DNA from: Deltaproteobacteria bacterium
Lineage (GTDB): Bacteria; Desulfobacterota_C; Deferrisomatia; Deferrisomatales; JACRMM01
Direction: 5' to 3'
Assembly (NCBI GenBank): GCA_016218905.1
Contig: JACRCS010000225.1
Location: 1 to 17,961, forward strand
Length of the DNA: 17,961 bases
Part shown: positions 1-6,204 of the stretch, one piece after another
How positions within the stretch are numbered: the first letter of the stretch is position 1
Layout: the number at the start of each line of letters is the position of its first letter
Position numbers and translations under genes: made by a program
Notes under the pieces: model-generated
Seen by the model: the letters and a program-made list of their open reading frames with translations, nothing else
What the model was told of the DNA's origin: nothing
Database searches by the model: none

Positions 1-128
1 ATGACGGCCCATGATGCTGCTCGCCAGTCCCACTGTGGAAACCACTGACCGGAGAGCCGGATGCGGGAGATCCGCCTGTCCGGTTCGGAGGGAGGGGGAC
101 CGGGTAACCGGCTCTCCCTACCCCTATC
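1..128 (+). mobile_element. 3' end of a group II intron (domains V-VI)
   Basis: Positions 54-86 read as a group II intron domain V, the catalytic hairpin. A 7-base arm GAGCCGG (54-60) pairs with CCGGTTC (80-86), and between them lie a GCGG/CCGC upper stem and a two- to three-base bulge. The next stretch (about 88-120) folds as domain VI, with GGGAG near 90 pairing with CTCCC near 115 around an ACCGG-GTAA-CCGG tip. The segment ends in CTACCCCTATC (118-128), the type of 3' end common in bacterial group II introns, so the intron/exon junction is at about 127-128. The reverse transcriptase/maturase gene normally in domain IV is not in the window; if present it lies to the left. Whether the intron is complete or a fragment cannot be seen here. 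Confidence 0.8.
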
Positions 129-160
129 AGCGCCCAGGAGGGTCATCCATGGCGTACTGG

Positions 161-182
161 ATTCCGGCGTCCATGCCGGAAT
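161..182. repeat. Short palindrome, REP-like
   Basis: ATTCCGGC (161-168) and GCCGGAAT (175-182) are perfect 8-base inverted repeats around a 6-base loop, in the context CTGG...GACG. The pattern (GGATTCC...GGAATGAC) resembles the dispersed intergenic palindromes common in many proteobacterial genomes. A second weak palindrome lies at about 204-220. Apart from these and the intron end, I see nothing recognisable in the gene-free stretch 129-328. Confidence 0.5.
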
Positions 183-328
183 GACGAAGAAGGTGAGACG
201 CGGTCCCCAGTCACTTGGGAGTTCAGGACCACAGGGTTAGCCGTGGTTTGGGCCAAAGGGCACTCGCTGCCTGCTGAGCCCGCCCCGGGCGAAAACGGGC
301 TTTTCCGAACGGGCAATAGGGTGCTGGG

Positions 329-667
329 ATGGGGCAGGCGACGCCGCCGAATGGGCAGAAGATCATCGAGACGGTCCTCGGGTTGGCGCCGCACGTGGAG
401 ATCGCCCATCACATCCCCGGCCGGATCCGCCTTCGGATCCGGGGGGGCGCAGCCGAGCTCGCGGGGAGGGTGGACGTGGAGAGGGCCGCCTCCTTCCTTC
501 CGGGCGTCCGCTCGATCAGGCTCAATCTCCTCGCCCGTTCGATCGTGATCGAGTACGACCCGGCGCGGATTGCCCCGGATCTCTGGGAACAGGTGGCGAC
601 CCTCCACCGGCATCCGGAGACTGCGCCGGCGGTGGCCGCCCGCCTCGAAGAGCTCCTGCGCGCTTAG
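329..667 (+). CDS. Small HMA_2-like (heavy-metal-associated fold) protein
   Basis: This 112-residue protein carries the motif HHIPGRIRLRI at about residues 27-37. That motif is typical of the HMA_2 family, small ferredoxin-like domains related to the metal-binding domains of P-type ATPases. It has no CxxC, so the usual copper-binding cysteines are absent and direct metal binding is doubtful. The middle (SIRLNLLARSIVIEYDP, about 62-78) fits the later beta strands of such a fold. No signal peptide or membrane helix is apparent, so it is probably cytoplasmic. The start at 329 is the only reasonable ATG, but its ribosome site is weak. The next gene begins 29 bases downstream on the same strand, suggesting co-transcription. 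Family assignment is by motif; the function is unknown. Confidence 0.65.
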   Translation: MGQATPPNGQKIIETVLGLAPHVEIAHHIPGRIRLRIRGGAAELAGRVDVERAASFLPGVRSIRLNLLARSIVIEYDPARIAPDLWEQVATLHRHPETAPAVAARLEELLRA

Positions 668-696
668 ACGTCCCGAGGTTGAGGGAGGAGGCGGAG

Positions 697-1230
697 ATGA
701 CGAGCCTCATGGCGGACGACTTCTTCTACTTCTTCCTGCGCCTCCGCAAGCCCCGGATCCGGGCCGTGGTGGAGGGGCTGCGCGCCCGGTTTCCGGGGGA
801 GAGCCGCGAAGGCCTGGCGCGACGCCTGATCGACTCGCACGCGAACCTGTCGCTGCTCGGCGGCACCATCTTCCACGCGCCCGGCGTCTTGCCGGGCTTC
901 GGGCAGGCGTGGCGTCTCTTCGGACTCGTCGGAGGCGCCTCGGCCCTCACCCGGATGCACCTCTACCTGATCCTGGAGATCGCCCTCCTCTACGGCAAAG
1001 ACATCGACGACGACGCCCGCGTGCCGGAGATGATGGCGGTCGTCGCCGCGACGGGTGCGGCAGTGACCGGCCCCGCTCTCCTCCTGGAGACCTTCGGCGT
1101 GCCCGCGCTGCTGACCCTGCCGGCGGCGGGCCTCGCGGCAACGGCGCTTACGCGGCTCGTCGGCGAGCTGGCCATGGAACATTACGGGAAGGAAGCCCCG
1201 GCCCCGCTGGAGGAGCCGGCCGCCGGATAG
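697..1230 (+). CDS. Putative EcsC-like small membrane protein
   Basis: This protein of 177 residues has an amphipathic N-terminal region and a hydrophobic C-terminal half with two likely membrane segments (ALT...TGPALLLETFGVPALL and the Ala-rich stretch after it). The phrases SLLGGTIFHAPGVLPGFGQ and LYLILEIALLYGKDIDDD resemble the EcsC-type pattern, in which a glycine/proline loop is followed by an 'I..LYG.D.DD' helix. I name the family only tentatively. I chose ATG 697 over the upstream TTG at 679 because a strong GGAGGAGG ribosome site (about 684-693) sits at correct spacing before 697. It lies between the HMA_2-like gene and the DUF5132-like gene, and all three are small proteins of unknown role. 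Membrane association or membrane stress is plausible but unproven. Confidence 0.6.
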   Translation: MTSLMADDFFYFFLRLRKPRIRAVVEGLRARFPGESREGLARRLIDSHANLSLLGGTIFHAPGVLPGFGQAWRLFGLVGGASALTRMHLYLILEIALLYGKDIDDDARVPEMMAVVAATGAAVTGPALLLETFGVPALLTLPAAGLAATALTRLVGELAMEHYGKEAPAPLEEPAAG

Positions 1231-1233
1231 CAG

Positions 1234-1295
1234 GGCGCGGAGACCGCAGAGAAGAACAAGATCGGGCCTTTGTCTTTCTCTGCGTCCTCTGCGCC
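1234..1295. repeat. Iterated inverted repeat (CTCTGCG units)
   Basis: The left arm 1234-1253 and right arm 1276-1295 are reverse complements at 17 of 20 positions, with a 22-base loop. The right side is itself iterated: CTCTGCGTC, CTCTGCGC and CTCTGCG follow each other (1278-1301). The element starts just after the stop of the upstream gene. It could act as a transcription stop or mRNA stabiliser, or be a dispersed repeat. Similar 'GCAGAGGACGCAGAG' intergenic repeats are familiar in environmental bacterial genomes; copies elsewhere cannot be checked here. Confidence 0.65.
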
Positions 1296-1403
1296 TCTGC
1301 GAGAGACAGTCTTTCCATCCGAGGGGGCGCGCGTCTTGCTCCGCCGAAGGCACGGCCTTAGCGTGACGGAGTCGGAGTTGCGCTTCTCCCGAGGAGGTTC
1401 TCG

Positions 1404-1685
1404 ATGGCACTCATGGTTCATGCACTGAAGAGCGCGAGCTCGATCGCGCTGACGGGTCTCGCCGCGGCGTTCCTCGTGCCTTTCGTCCTCGTTCCTGTCG
1501 CAGGTGCAGTGCTCCGCCCGTTTGCCCGGGCCGCGACCAAGGGCGGGATGGCGCTCGCCGGCGCTCCCAAGCGCGAGGGCGGGAAGCCGCCTGCACCGGT
1601 CTCGGAGGCGGAAGGAGGGCCCGCACCGGAGGCGGCCGGGACGGAGCACGTCCCGTACGTCGGTCCGTACCATATCTCGGTGTAA
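1404..1685 (+). CDS. One-helix membrane protein, DUF5132-like
   Basis: This 93-residue protein has a single hydrophobic helix (about residues 13-36, TGLAAAFLVPFVLVPVAGAV). A short basic segment follows, RPFARAATKGGMALAG, then a Pro/Ala/Glu-rich tail ending in a Tyr/His/Val terminus. The order 'helix, VxxVLRPxAxAxxKGG' resembles the DUF5132 family, which has no known function and often lies near HMA_2-domain proteins and metal-transport genes. The start is well supported by GAGGAGG at 1391-1397, six bases before the ATG. It is separated from the EcsC-like gene by 173 bases that contain an inverted repeat, so it may have its own transcript. The family call is from memory of pattern and is tentative. 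Confidence 0.6.
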   Translation: MALMVHALKSASSIALTGLAAAFLVPFVLVPVAGAVLRPFARAATKGGMALAGAPKREGGKPPAPVSEAEGGPAPEAAGTEHVPYVGPYHISV

Positions 1686-1804
1686 TTGGGGGCAGCGCGT
1701 CGTCCGCTCCCACGAGGTTTACAGGAGGAGCGGTGATCTGTGATCAGGAGAATCCCGAACTCCCGATCGCTGATCCCTCCAAGCAGACATCGAGGGGTGG
1801 AACC

Positions 1805-1960
1805 ATGAACACGGTCGTTCTTGAAGTGCGCTCTCTCGAAGAGACTCTGGCCGAGGCGGCGCAGGTCATGGAGACCGGCCGCGCCGAGCATGAGGCACGG
1901 ATCTCCTTTCAGGTGGTGAGGCTGGAGTTATGCTGCGGGCGGCGTAGCCCGTTCACCTGA
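1805..1960 (+). pseudogene. 5' fragment of a TumA/HVO_A0114-like antitoxin gene
   Basis: An ATG at 1805 is preceded by a GAGGGGTGG ribosome site. The first ~36 codons (MNTVVLEVRSLEETLAEAAQ...ARISF) resemble the N-terminus of winged-helix antitoxins of the TumA/HVO_A0114 group, which normally continue from an ISF-type strand into a DNA-binding domain of about 80 more residues. Here the resemblance ends at 1909, and the frame runs 17 codons into a palindrome before stopping at 1960. The winged helix is therefore missing and the product should not bind DNA. No partner toxin gene is visible upstream. I rate this a remnant; alternatively it is an unrelated 51-residue peptide. The assignment rests on memory of family N-termini. 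Confidence 0.4.
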
Positions 1961-1962
1961 AA
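1907..1962. repeat. Nested palindromic element at the antitoxin break
   Basis: TTTCAGGTG (1907-1915) and CACCTGAAA (1954-1962) are perfect 9-base inverted repeats 38 bases apart. Inside them CGGGC (1936-1940) and GCCCG (1947-1951) form a second hairpin. The outer repeat begins where the antitoxin-like reading frame loses family resemblance, so this may be a small mobile palindrome or a recombination scar. It was compared with integron attC sites, but the matching simple-site cores are missing. Confidence 0.5.
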
Positions 1963-2013
1963 CTCCCTTCCATGTCCTTCTCCACTTTCCCGACTGCCCC
2001 TTCATTCAGGCAA

Positions 2014-2037
2014 GACCGCGGAACGACTTCCGCGGTC
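2014..2037 (-). terminator. Terminator of the VPLP-CTERM-like gene
   Basis: GACCGCGGAA (2014-2023) and TTCCGCGGTC (2028-2037) form a perfect 10-bp stem with a four-base loop. It lies 11 bases past the stop codon of the minus-strand gene ending at 2049. The tail on the minus strand is only weakly T-rich (TTG), so it is a strong hairpin with a poor U-tract. Confidence 0.65.
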
Positions 2038-2048
2038 CGGCGCCCCGA

Positions 2049-2660
2049 TCAGACGCTCCGCCTACGGCCTCGCCAAGCGCTCAGCTTCCGGAAGCAGCCC
2101 AGACCGCCCAGTCCGCTCAAGACCATCCAGATCGTCGAGGGGAGGGGAACGGCGGGAGACGCGGTAACGGTCATGTCCTGGACCGAGAGGTACACCCATG
2201 ACCCGTCCCCCCAGAGGTTGAAGCTGAGTGTGTTCGTGCCCGAAACGAAGCCGGAGCTGATCGTAAAGGTCCCGTACCAAGGCCACCCGTAGCCGCCGCC
2301 GGGCACCGACTGGCCATTCAAGGTGAGGCTGACCGAGTCGTCGGCCACCATGTAGCCGGTGAGTTGGGCCGTCGCGGGATCGTAACCGTCCAGACTGAAC
2401 CAAGTCGTGTACGTGTACGTCCCCGGTGAGCCTCCCGAAATGGAGCCGTCGGGACGATCGGAGACGTACCCTGGATAGCCGGAAATCGGATAGACCGGGA
2501 GCCATACCGACGGGTCTGTCTGTCCCGGGTACGAAGTGATCTTGTACTCGTCATAAGAACTCGTTCCCGCGACCGTGAAGCTCGCCGCGTGCACCGGGCC
2601 CGCCGCGAGGAGAACCAGAGCCGCCGCGCAAAACGCCCACCACCCATCCTTGCGAATCAT
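2049..2660 (-). CDS. Secreted protein with VPLP/PEP-CTERM-type sorting signal
   Basis: This 203-residue protein has an N-terminal signal peptide (basic MIRKDG, then a hydrophobic core to about residue 22, cleavage near VHA-AS). The body is beta-rich (about 26-168), full of Gly, Ser, Tyr and Trp and nearly free of charged clusters. The C-terminus reads VPLPS (171-175), a hydrophobic helix (176-190), then a basic cluster (RKLSAWRGRRR). This tripartite tail is the mark of PEP-CTERM/VPLP-CTERM proteins, which an exosortase anchors or releases at the outer surface. No exosortase is in the window. The phrase TAQLTGYMVADDSVSLTLNG suggests a galactose-binding-like jelly roll. The start is supported by AAGGAG eight bases upstream. 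The gene is a single transcription unit with its own sigma-54 promoter and terminator. Its substrate or partner is unknown. Confidence 0.85.
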   Translation of the reverse strand: MIRKDGWWAFCAAALVLLAAGPVHAASFTVAGTSSYDEYKITSYPGQTDPSVWLPVYPISGYPGYVSDRPDGSISGGSPGTYTYTTWFSLDGYDPATAQLTGYMVADDSVSLTLNGQSVPGGGYGWPWYGTFTISSGFVSGTNTLSFNLWGDGSWVYLSVQDMTVTASPAVPLPSTIWMVLSGLGGLGCFRKLSAWRGRRRSV

Positions 2661-2749
2661 GTACCGTCTCCTTTTCCGTCCGAGAGGATGTGAACTCTGA
2701 GTTCTGCAGGATTGCGACGAAAAGACGCGCCGAGCGATTCGACCGACAA

Positions 2750-2765
2750 CGCAAAATCCGTGCCC
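2750..2765 (-). promoter_or_regulatory. Sigma-54 (RpoN) promoter of the VPLP-CTERM-like gene
   Basis: Read on the minus strand, 2765-2750 is GGGCACGGATTTTGCG. It has the invariant GG and GC of the -24/-12 elements exactly 10 bases apart and matches the consensus TGGCAC-N5-TTGC at all but the first base. The start of transcription would be near 2739, giving a leader of about 80 bases. PEP-CTERM genes in some floc-forming bacteria are known to depend on RpoN with PrsK/PrsR, which supports the call. The enhancer site was not found. Confidence 0.7.
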
Positions 2766-3060
2766 GAACCGAAAGCCAACGCACCGGCCGGAAGGCCGCG
2801 CCTAGACAATGTTTCTGCACGCTCCCCCCGGGGGCGTGAAGAGGTGTGGGCGTTCTCTTTCTCTTTTTGGAGAAGAGCTTTCTTCCCCGCCGCCGCTGGA
2901 GTTGCCCCGGCTTCTTCTGGTTGGGGGGTGAGCCCGGAGCCGACTGGCCCGACCGATCGCGATCCCGGCCAACGGCCCTCACACCGTAGACCGGACTGGC
3001 GTTGCCTTTCGGCAGTGGAGCGGACTGCGCACCACGCGACGAAAGTCTCCCAGAGATGGT
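2766..3060. other. Gene-free stretch between the VPLP gene and the regulator remnant
   Basis: No convincing gene is present: open frames here are Arg/Pro-rich and match no family I know. Small hairpins occur: CGGCC/GGCCG with a GGAA loop (2785-2798), an imperfect CACGC...GCGTG stem (2818-2838), and a pyrimidine-rich run (about 2851-2885). They could belong to the upstream control region of the sigma-54 promoter. No remains of the response regulator's receiver domain are seen. Confidence 0.45.
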
Positions 3061-3144
3061 AAGCTGCCACGTGGTCCCCGCCGGATCGAGACGGTCCGGG
3101 GGTCGGGCTATCGCTTCAACCCCTCCGGCTCCCAGGAAAGCTGA
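3061..3144 (+). pseudogene. C-terminal remnant of an OmpR/PhoB-type response regulator
   Basis: In frame to the stop at 3142-3144, the codons from about 3061 read KLPRGPRRIETVRGSGYRF followed by a nine-residue tail. The phrase RIETVRGxGYRF is the hallmark end of the winged-helix DNA-binding domain of OmpR/PhoB regulators (the wing hairpin). Upstream of 3061 the resemblance fades and there is no receiver domain or recognition helix in any frame. The stop lies two bases before the kinase ATG, the usual spacing of a regulator-kinase pair. The regulator was therefore most likely deleted except for its last ~27 codons, or the assembly joins two pieces here. Confidence 0.7.
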
Positions 3145-3146
3145 CG

Positions 3147-4901
3147 ATGCCTCGCAGGCTCTTCGCCCGCCTCTTGCTCCAAAACGTGCTCGTGCTCCTC
3201 GCCGTCCTCGTGGCGGGAGCGGTCTTCCTCGATCGCTTCCTCACGCACAGCGCCATGCGCCGGCTGGAGGAGGAAGTGGAGCGCTTCGCGGTCATCCTGC
3301 GCGAGACGACGGCGGGGGCCACCTCGCCCGCAGCTCTCCAGCAGCTCGTGCGCAGGGCGGGCCGGACGGCGCGCGTCCGCTTTACCATCGTCGACGCCCA
3401 GGGGCGCGTCCTCGCCGACTCGGAGCGCGATCCCGCGACGATGGAGAACCACGCGACCCATCCCGAGGTCGCCGACGCCCTGAAAGGGAGGGAGGGGCGG
3501 TCCCTCCGGACGAGTCGGACCCTGGGCGTCGAGATGCTCTACGTCGCCCTTCCCGTACCGCGGGTGGTGCGGGCCGCCATGCCCGCTTCCGAGGTGCGGA
3601 GCACGCTCGCCGAGGTGCGGAGGAGGTTGGCGCTGGGCGCCATTCCGGCCGTACTCGCGGCCCTGGCGCTCGCCTTCGGGCTCGCGCGCTCCTTCACGCG
3701 CCGTGTCGAGGGCATGATCCGTTTCGGAGGCGCTCTCGCGAGGGGAGACTACGGCGCGGAGCTGCGGCCGGAGGGCGTCGATGAGCTCTCCGACCTGGAG
3801 CGGAGCCTCGTCGCCCTGCGAGACGAGATCCGGCGCCGGATCGAGGCGCTCGACCGGGAGAAGGAGACGCTCGGGAGCCTCGTAGAGGGGCTCCCCTACG
3901 GGGTCCTCCTCTTCGACAGGGCGGGACGGCTCGCGAGGACCAACGAGCACGCCCGCGCGCTCCTGCGGCTCCCGCCCGAGGGCGCGGTGGGCCGTGCGAG
4001 CGCGGAGGTCATCCGGCATCCCCGAGTGCTGGAGGCGCTCGATGGCCTGACGGCAGCCTCTCCGCCGCCCGAGCCGTTTCGCCTGACGTGGCTCGATCCC
4101 GCCGTCGAGCTCGAGGTGAGCCTCCGCGCGCTCCGCGTCGGGGAGGAGAGGCCCGAGGCGCTGGTGGTCCTCCGGGACGTCACTCGGGAGCTCCACCTGG
4201 AGCGCATGCGGAGCGACTTCATCTCGAACCTCTCGCACGAGCTGCGAACGCCGCTCACCGCCATCCGGGGCTCGGCCGAGACCCTCCTCGACGCCGCCCT
4301 CCGCGACCCGTCCGCCGCGAAGCGCTTCCTCGAGACGATCCGCCGAAACGTGCTGCGCCTCGAGACGCTCCTGGGGGACGTCTCCGAGCTCTCCCGGGCC
4401 GAAGCCGGAGCCGCGCCGCTGGAGGTGGAGCTCTTCGACGGCCGGCAGGTCCTCCTGCGCGTGGCGGAGCTCTTCGCGGGCGAAGCCGAGCGGCGGGGGG
4501 TCCGTCTCGAGGCCCGCGTGCCGGAGGAGCCGCTGCCCGTCGCCAGCGATCCCGGAAAGATCGAGTCGGTCCTGATCAACCTCGTGCAGAACGCCGTGCG
4601 GTACACGCTTCGCGGGGGGAGGGTGGTCGTCTCCGCGGAGAGGGCGGGGGAGGGCGTGGGGTACTCGGTGGAGGATACGGGAATCGGCATCCCCGCGAAG
4701 GACCTCCCGCGGGTCACCGAGCGGTTCTACCGGGCCGACCCCGGGCGCTCGCGGGAGATGGGCGGCACCGGCCTCGGGCTCGCCATCGTCAAGCACCTCG
4801 TCGAGCACCTCGGCGGCGAGCTCTCCATCCAGAGCGAGCAGGGGAAGGGAACCACCGTGCGCTTCACCGCGCCCGCGGTCGACGCCGCTCCGAAGGCCTG
4901 A
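3147..4901 (+). CDS. PhoR-like sensor histidine kinase
   Basis: This 584-residue membrane kinase has a complete domain order. Helix 1 (about 9-28) is followed by a periplasmic sensor region (29-158), helix 2 (162-180) and HAMP (about 181-233). A PAS domain (about 240-345) starts with LVEGLPYGVLLFDRAGRL. HisKA carries SHELRTP with the phospho-acceptor His364, and HATPase_c has the N box (INLVQNAVRYT, Asn482), G1 DTGIGIP (510-516) and G2 GGTGLGL (539-545). All catalytic motifs are intact. The layout is that of PhoR and relatives, which sense phosphate status through Pst/PhoU, but no pst or phoU genes are here, so the signal is unknown. Its cognate regulator survives only as a 3' stub two bases upstream, and no promoter is visible, so expression and partner are uncertain. 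It converges on the TPR gene with 21 bases between. Confidence 0.9.
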   Translation: MPRRLFARLLLQNVLVLLAVLVAGAVFLDRFLTHSAMRRLEEEVERFAVILRETTAGATSPAALQQLVRRAGRTARVRFTIVDAQGRVLADSERDPATMENHATHPEVADALKGREGRSLRTSRTLGVEMLYVALPVPRVVRAAMPASEVRSTLAEVRRRLALGAIPAVLAALALAFGLARSFTRRVEGMIRFGGALARGDYGAELRPEGVDELSDLERSLVALRDEIRRRIEALDREKETLGSLVEGLPYGVLLFDRAGRLARTNEHARALLRLPPEGAVGRASAEVIRHPRVLEALDGLTAASPPPEPFRLTWLDPAVELEVSLRALRVGEERPEALVVLRDVTRELHLERMRSDFISNLSHELRTPLTAIRGSAETLLDAALRDPSAAKRFLETIRRNVLRLETLLGDVSELSRAEAGAAPLEVELFDGRQVLLRVAELFAGEAERRGVRLEARVPEEPLPVASDPGKIESVLINLVQNAVRYTLRGGRVVVSAERAGEGVGYSVEDTGIGIPAKDLPRVTERFYRADPGRSREMGGTGLGLAIVKHLVEHLGGELSIQSEQGKGTTVRFTAPAVDAAPKA

Positions 4902-4922
4902 CTTCAACGGGCCCCCGCCCGC

Positions 4923-5825
4923 CTACCACCCCCACGTGACGGCGAGCCCCAAGCCTCGCGACGGCGCCAGGACGCTCCAGGCGGGGATGGCTACCGCCTC
5001 CCAGCGGTTGAAGAACTTCTGCTCCTCCCTGCGGTTCCACTGATGGGCGCCGTTCATGGCGCTGAGGACGCTGCCGCCGTACCAGCCCAGCTCGAAGAAG
5101 CCGAGGATGCCGGCCAGGGCCCATTCGTCTCGCCCGGCGGCGGTGACCGTGCCCCAGAGGAAGGCGCCGTTGAGGAGGAACGCGAGCGCGGCGTCCCTGG
5201 GCCTCCCCAGGTAGAGGTGGCCCGCACCCGGGACGGCGGCGGAGAGGGCCCCGGCCGTGAGGGGACTCTTCCTCGGGAGCTGCCGGAACTCGGCCGCGAG
5301 GTCCCCGCGCAGCTCCGGCGGGACGGTCGCCGCTTCCGCCCGCAGGAGGGCGAGCGTCGCGAGAGTGGTTCGGGCCGCCCGGGTCCGGTCCGGCTCGGGC
5401 GAGGGCGCGACGAGCTCCCGGACCGCCTCGGGGTAACGCGCCCCCCTGTAGAGCGCGGCGCCCAGGAGGAGCCGGCTCTCGGGCGCCGGGGAGACCTCGA
5501 AGAGGCGGCCGTACGCTCCGGCGGCGTCGTCCCAGCGGCCCGCCCCGGCGTACGCGCCTCCGAGCCCCCGCCAGGCCGCGGGGGCCGAGGGGTGCTCCGG
5601 AAAGTGATGGAGGAAGCGCTGGAACTCGGTGGCCGCCTGGAAGGTGTCGCCTCGGCCGAGGAGGGCCTGGGCGAAGGAGAGGATGCCCTCCGCACTCGCG
5701 GGCGGGAGCGCCTCCGGCCTCGCCGGCCCGGGCGTCCCGAGGAGCAGGAGCAGCCCGAGGAGCGCGGCGCGTCCCCGGGACGGGGAGGGGGTGCTACGGA
5801 CGGAGTTTCCCCTTCCAGAACGCAA
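4923..5825 (-). CDS. TPR protein with C-terminal membrane domain
   Basis: This 300-residue protein starts with a hydrophobic signal or anchor (about 19-31, RAALLGLLLLLG). TPR-like helical pairs follow at about 47-138 (FQAATEFQRFLHHFPEHPSAPAAWRGLG... is the clearest). Residues 192-258 are hydrophobic with PGAGHLYLGRPRDA (199-212), the glycine-rich entry of TM2/DUF5683-like membrane hairpins. The TTG at 5825 overlaps the end of the yidD-like gene by 32 bases; no ATG lies near, so the start is uncertain. Close overlap with a YidD-like gene suggests the two act together, perhaps at the envelope. The reaction or partner is not known. No lipobox is seen. Confidence 0.7.
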   Translation of the reverse strand: MRSGRGNSVRSTPSPSRGRAALLGLLLLLGTPGPARPEALPPASAEGILSFAQALLGRGDTFQAATEFQRFLHHFPEHPSAPAAWRGLGGAYAGAGRWDDAAGAYGRLFEVSPAPESRLLLGAALYRGARYPEAVRELVAPSPEPDRTRAARTTLATLALLRAEAATVPPELRGDLAAEFRQLPRKSPLTAGALSAAVPGAGHLYLGRPRDAALAFLLNGAFLWGTVTAAGRDEWALAGILGFFELGWYGGSVLSAMNGAHQWNRREEQKFFNRWEAVAIPAWSVLAPSRGLGLAVTWGW

Positions 5826-6204
5826 GGTCGTCCTCCACGGGAGCGTAGACCTTCCAGCGGCCGTTGACGAAAACCCGAGGGGAGAAGGCGGCTTGATCGG
5901 ACTCGGATTGGAGCCGGCCGGCCGTCAGGAGCACCCCGACGAGCGCGCCGTGGCGCGCGACGGCTTCCTGGGCGTAGTGGGAGCAGTTCGGGTGGCTCGG
6001 ACAGCGGTCTCCGTCGACCGTGCTCACGGCCTTCTGGTAGAGGCCGAGTGCCCACTTGAGGGGCCGGGCCGCCGGCCCGGGCGCGGGACGCTCGGGCGGC
6101 GACGATCCCCGCCACCCGGGCGGATCCCAGCCGGCCCGGGCGGAGGTCGCGCCGGCCGCCGAGAGGGTGAACGCGAGGAGGAGACCGGCGGCCGGCAGGC
6201 GCAT
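5794..6204 (-). CDS. YidD-like protein with signal peptide
   Basis: This 136-residue protein has an N-terminal signal sequence (about 1-24, cleavage near ARA-GW). Its core, KAVSTVDGDRCPSHPNCSHY followed by AQEAVARHG (58-86), matches the YidD signature CxxxPxCSxYxxEAxxxHG with Cys68 and Cys74. Classical YidD is a small cytoplasmic-face factor that helps YidC insert membrane proteins, and it lies next to yidC/rnpA. Here the usual RLLRC end is replaced by a longer tail (GRLQSESDQAAF...WKVYAPVEDD). The protein appears exported and it lies among envelope genes, so the classical role should not be assumed. Its ATG overlaps the stop of the beta-barrel gene by one base (TGATG), which implies coupled translation. 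Confidence 0.75.
   Translation of the reverse strand: MRLPAAGLLLAFTLSAAGATSARAGWDPPGWRGSSPPERPAPGPAARPLKWALGLYQKAVSTVDGDRCPSHPNCSHYAQEAVARHGALVGVLLTAGRLQSESDQAAFSPRVFVNGRWKVYAPVEDDLAFWKGKLRP

Noticed and set aside
1907..1962. Integron attC site
   Set aside because: GTTATGC-like bases occur, but no matching reverse-complement core is found at the other end, and no integrase is nearby.
2551..3070. Open frames on both strands between the VPLP gene and the kinase
   Set aside because: They lack ribosome sites and family resemblance, and overlap the sigma-54 promoter and the regulator remnant.
3108..4907. A 599-residue open frame on the minus strand
   Set aside because: It is the antisense of the histidine kinase. 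Its composition is Arg/Glu/Pro-rich and no family motif appears, while the plus strand carries every kinase motif.
4908..4921. Bidirectional terminator between the kinase and the TPR gene
   Set aside because: CGGGC/GCCCG forms only a 5-bp stem with no T-tract on either side, so it is not distinguishable from chance in GC-rich DNA.
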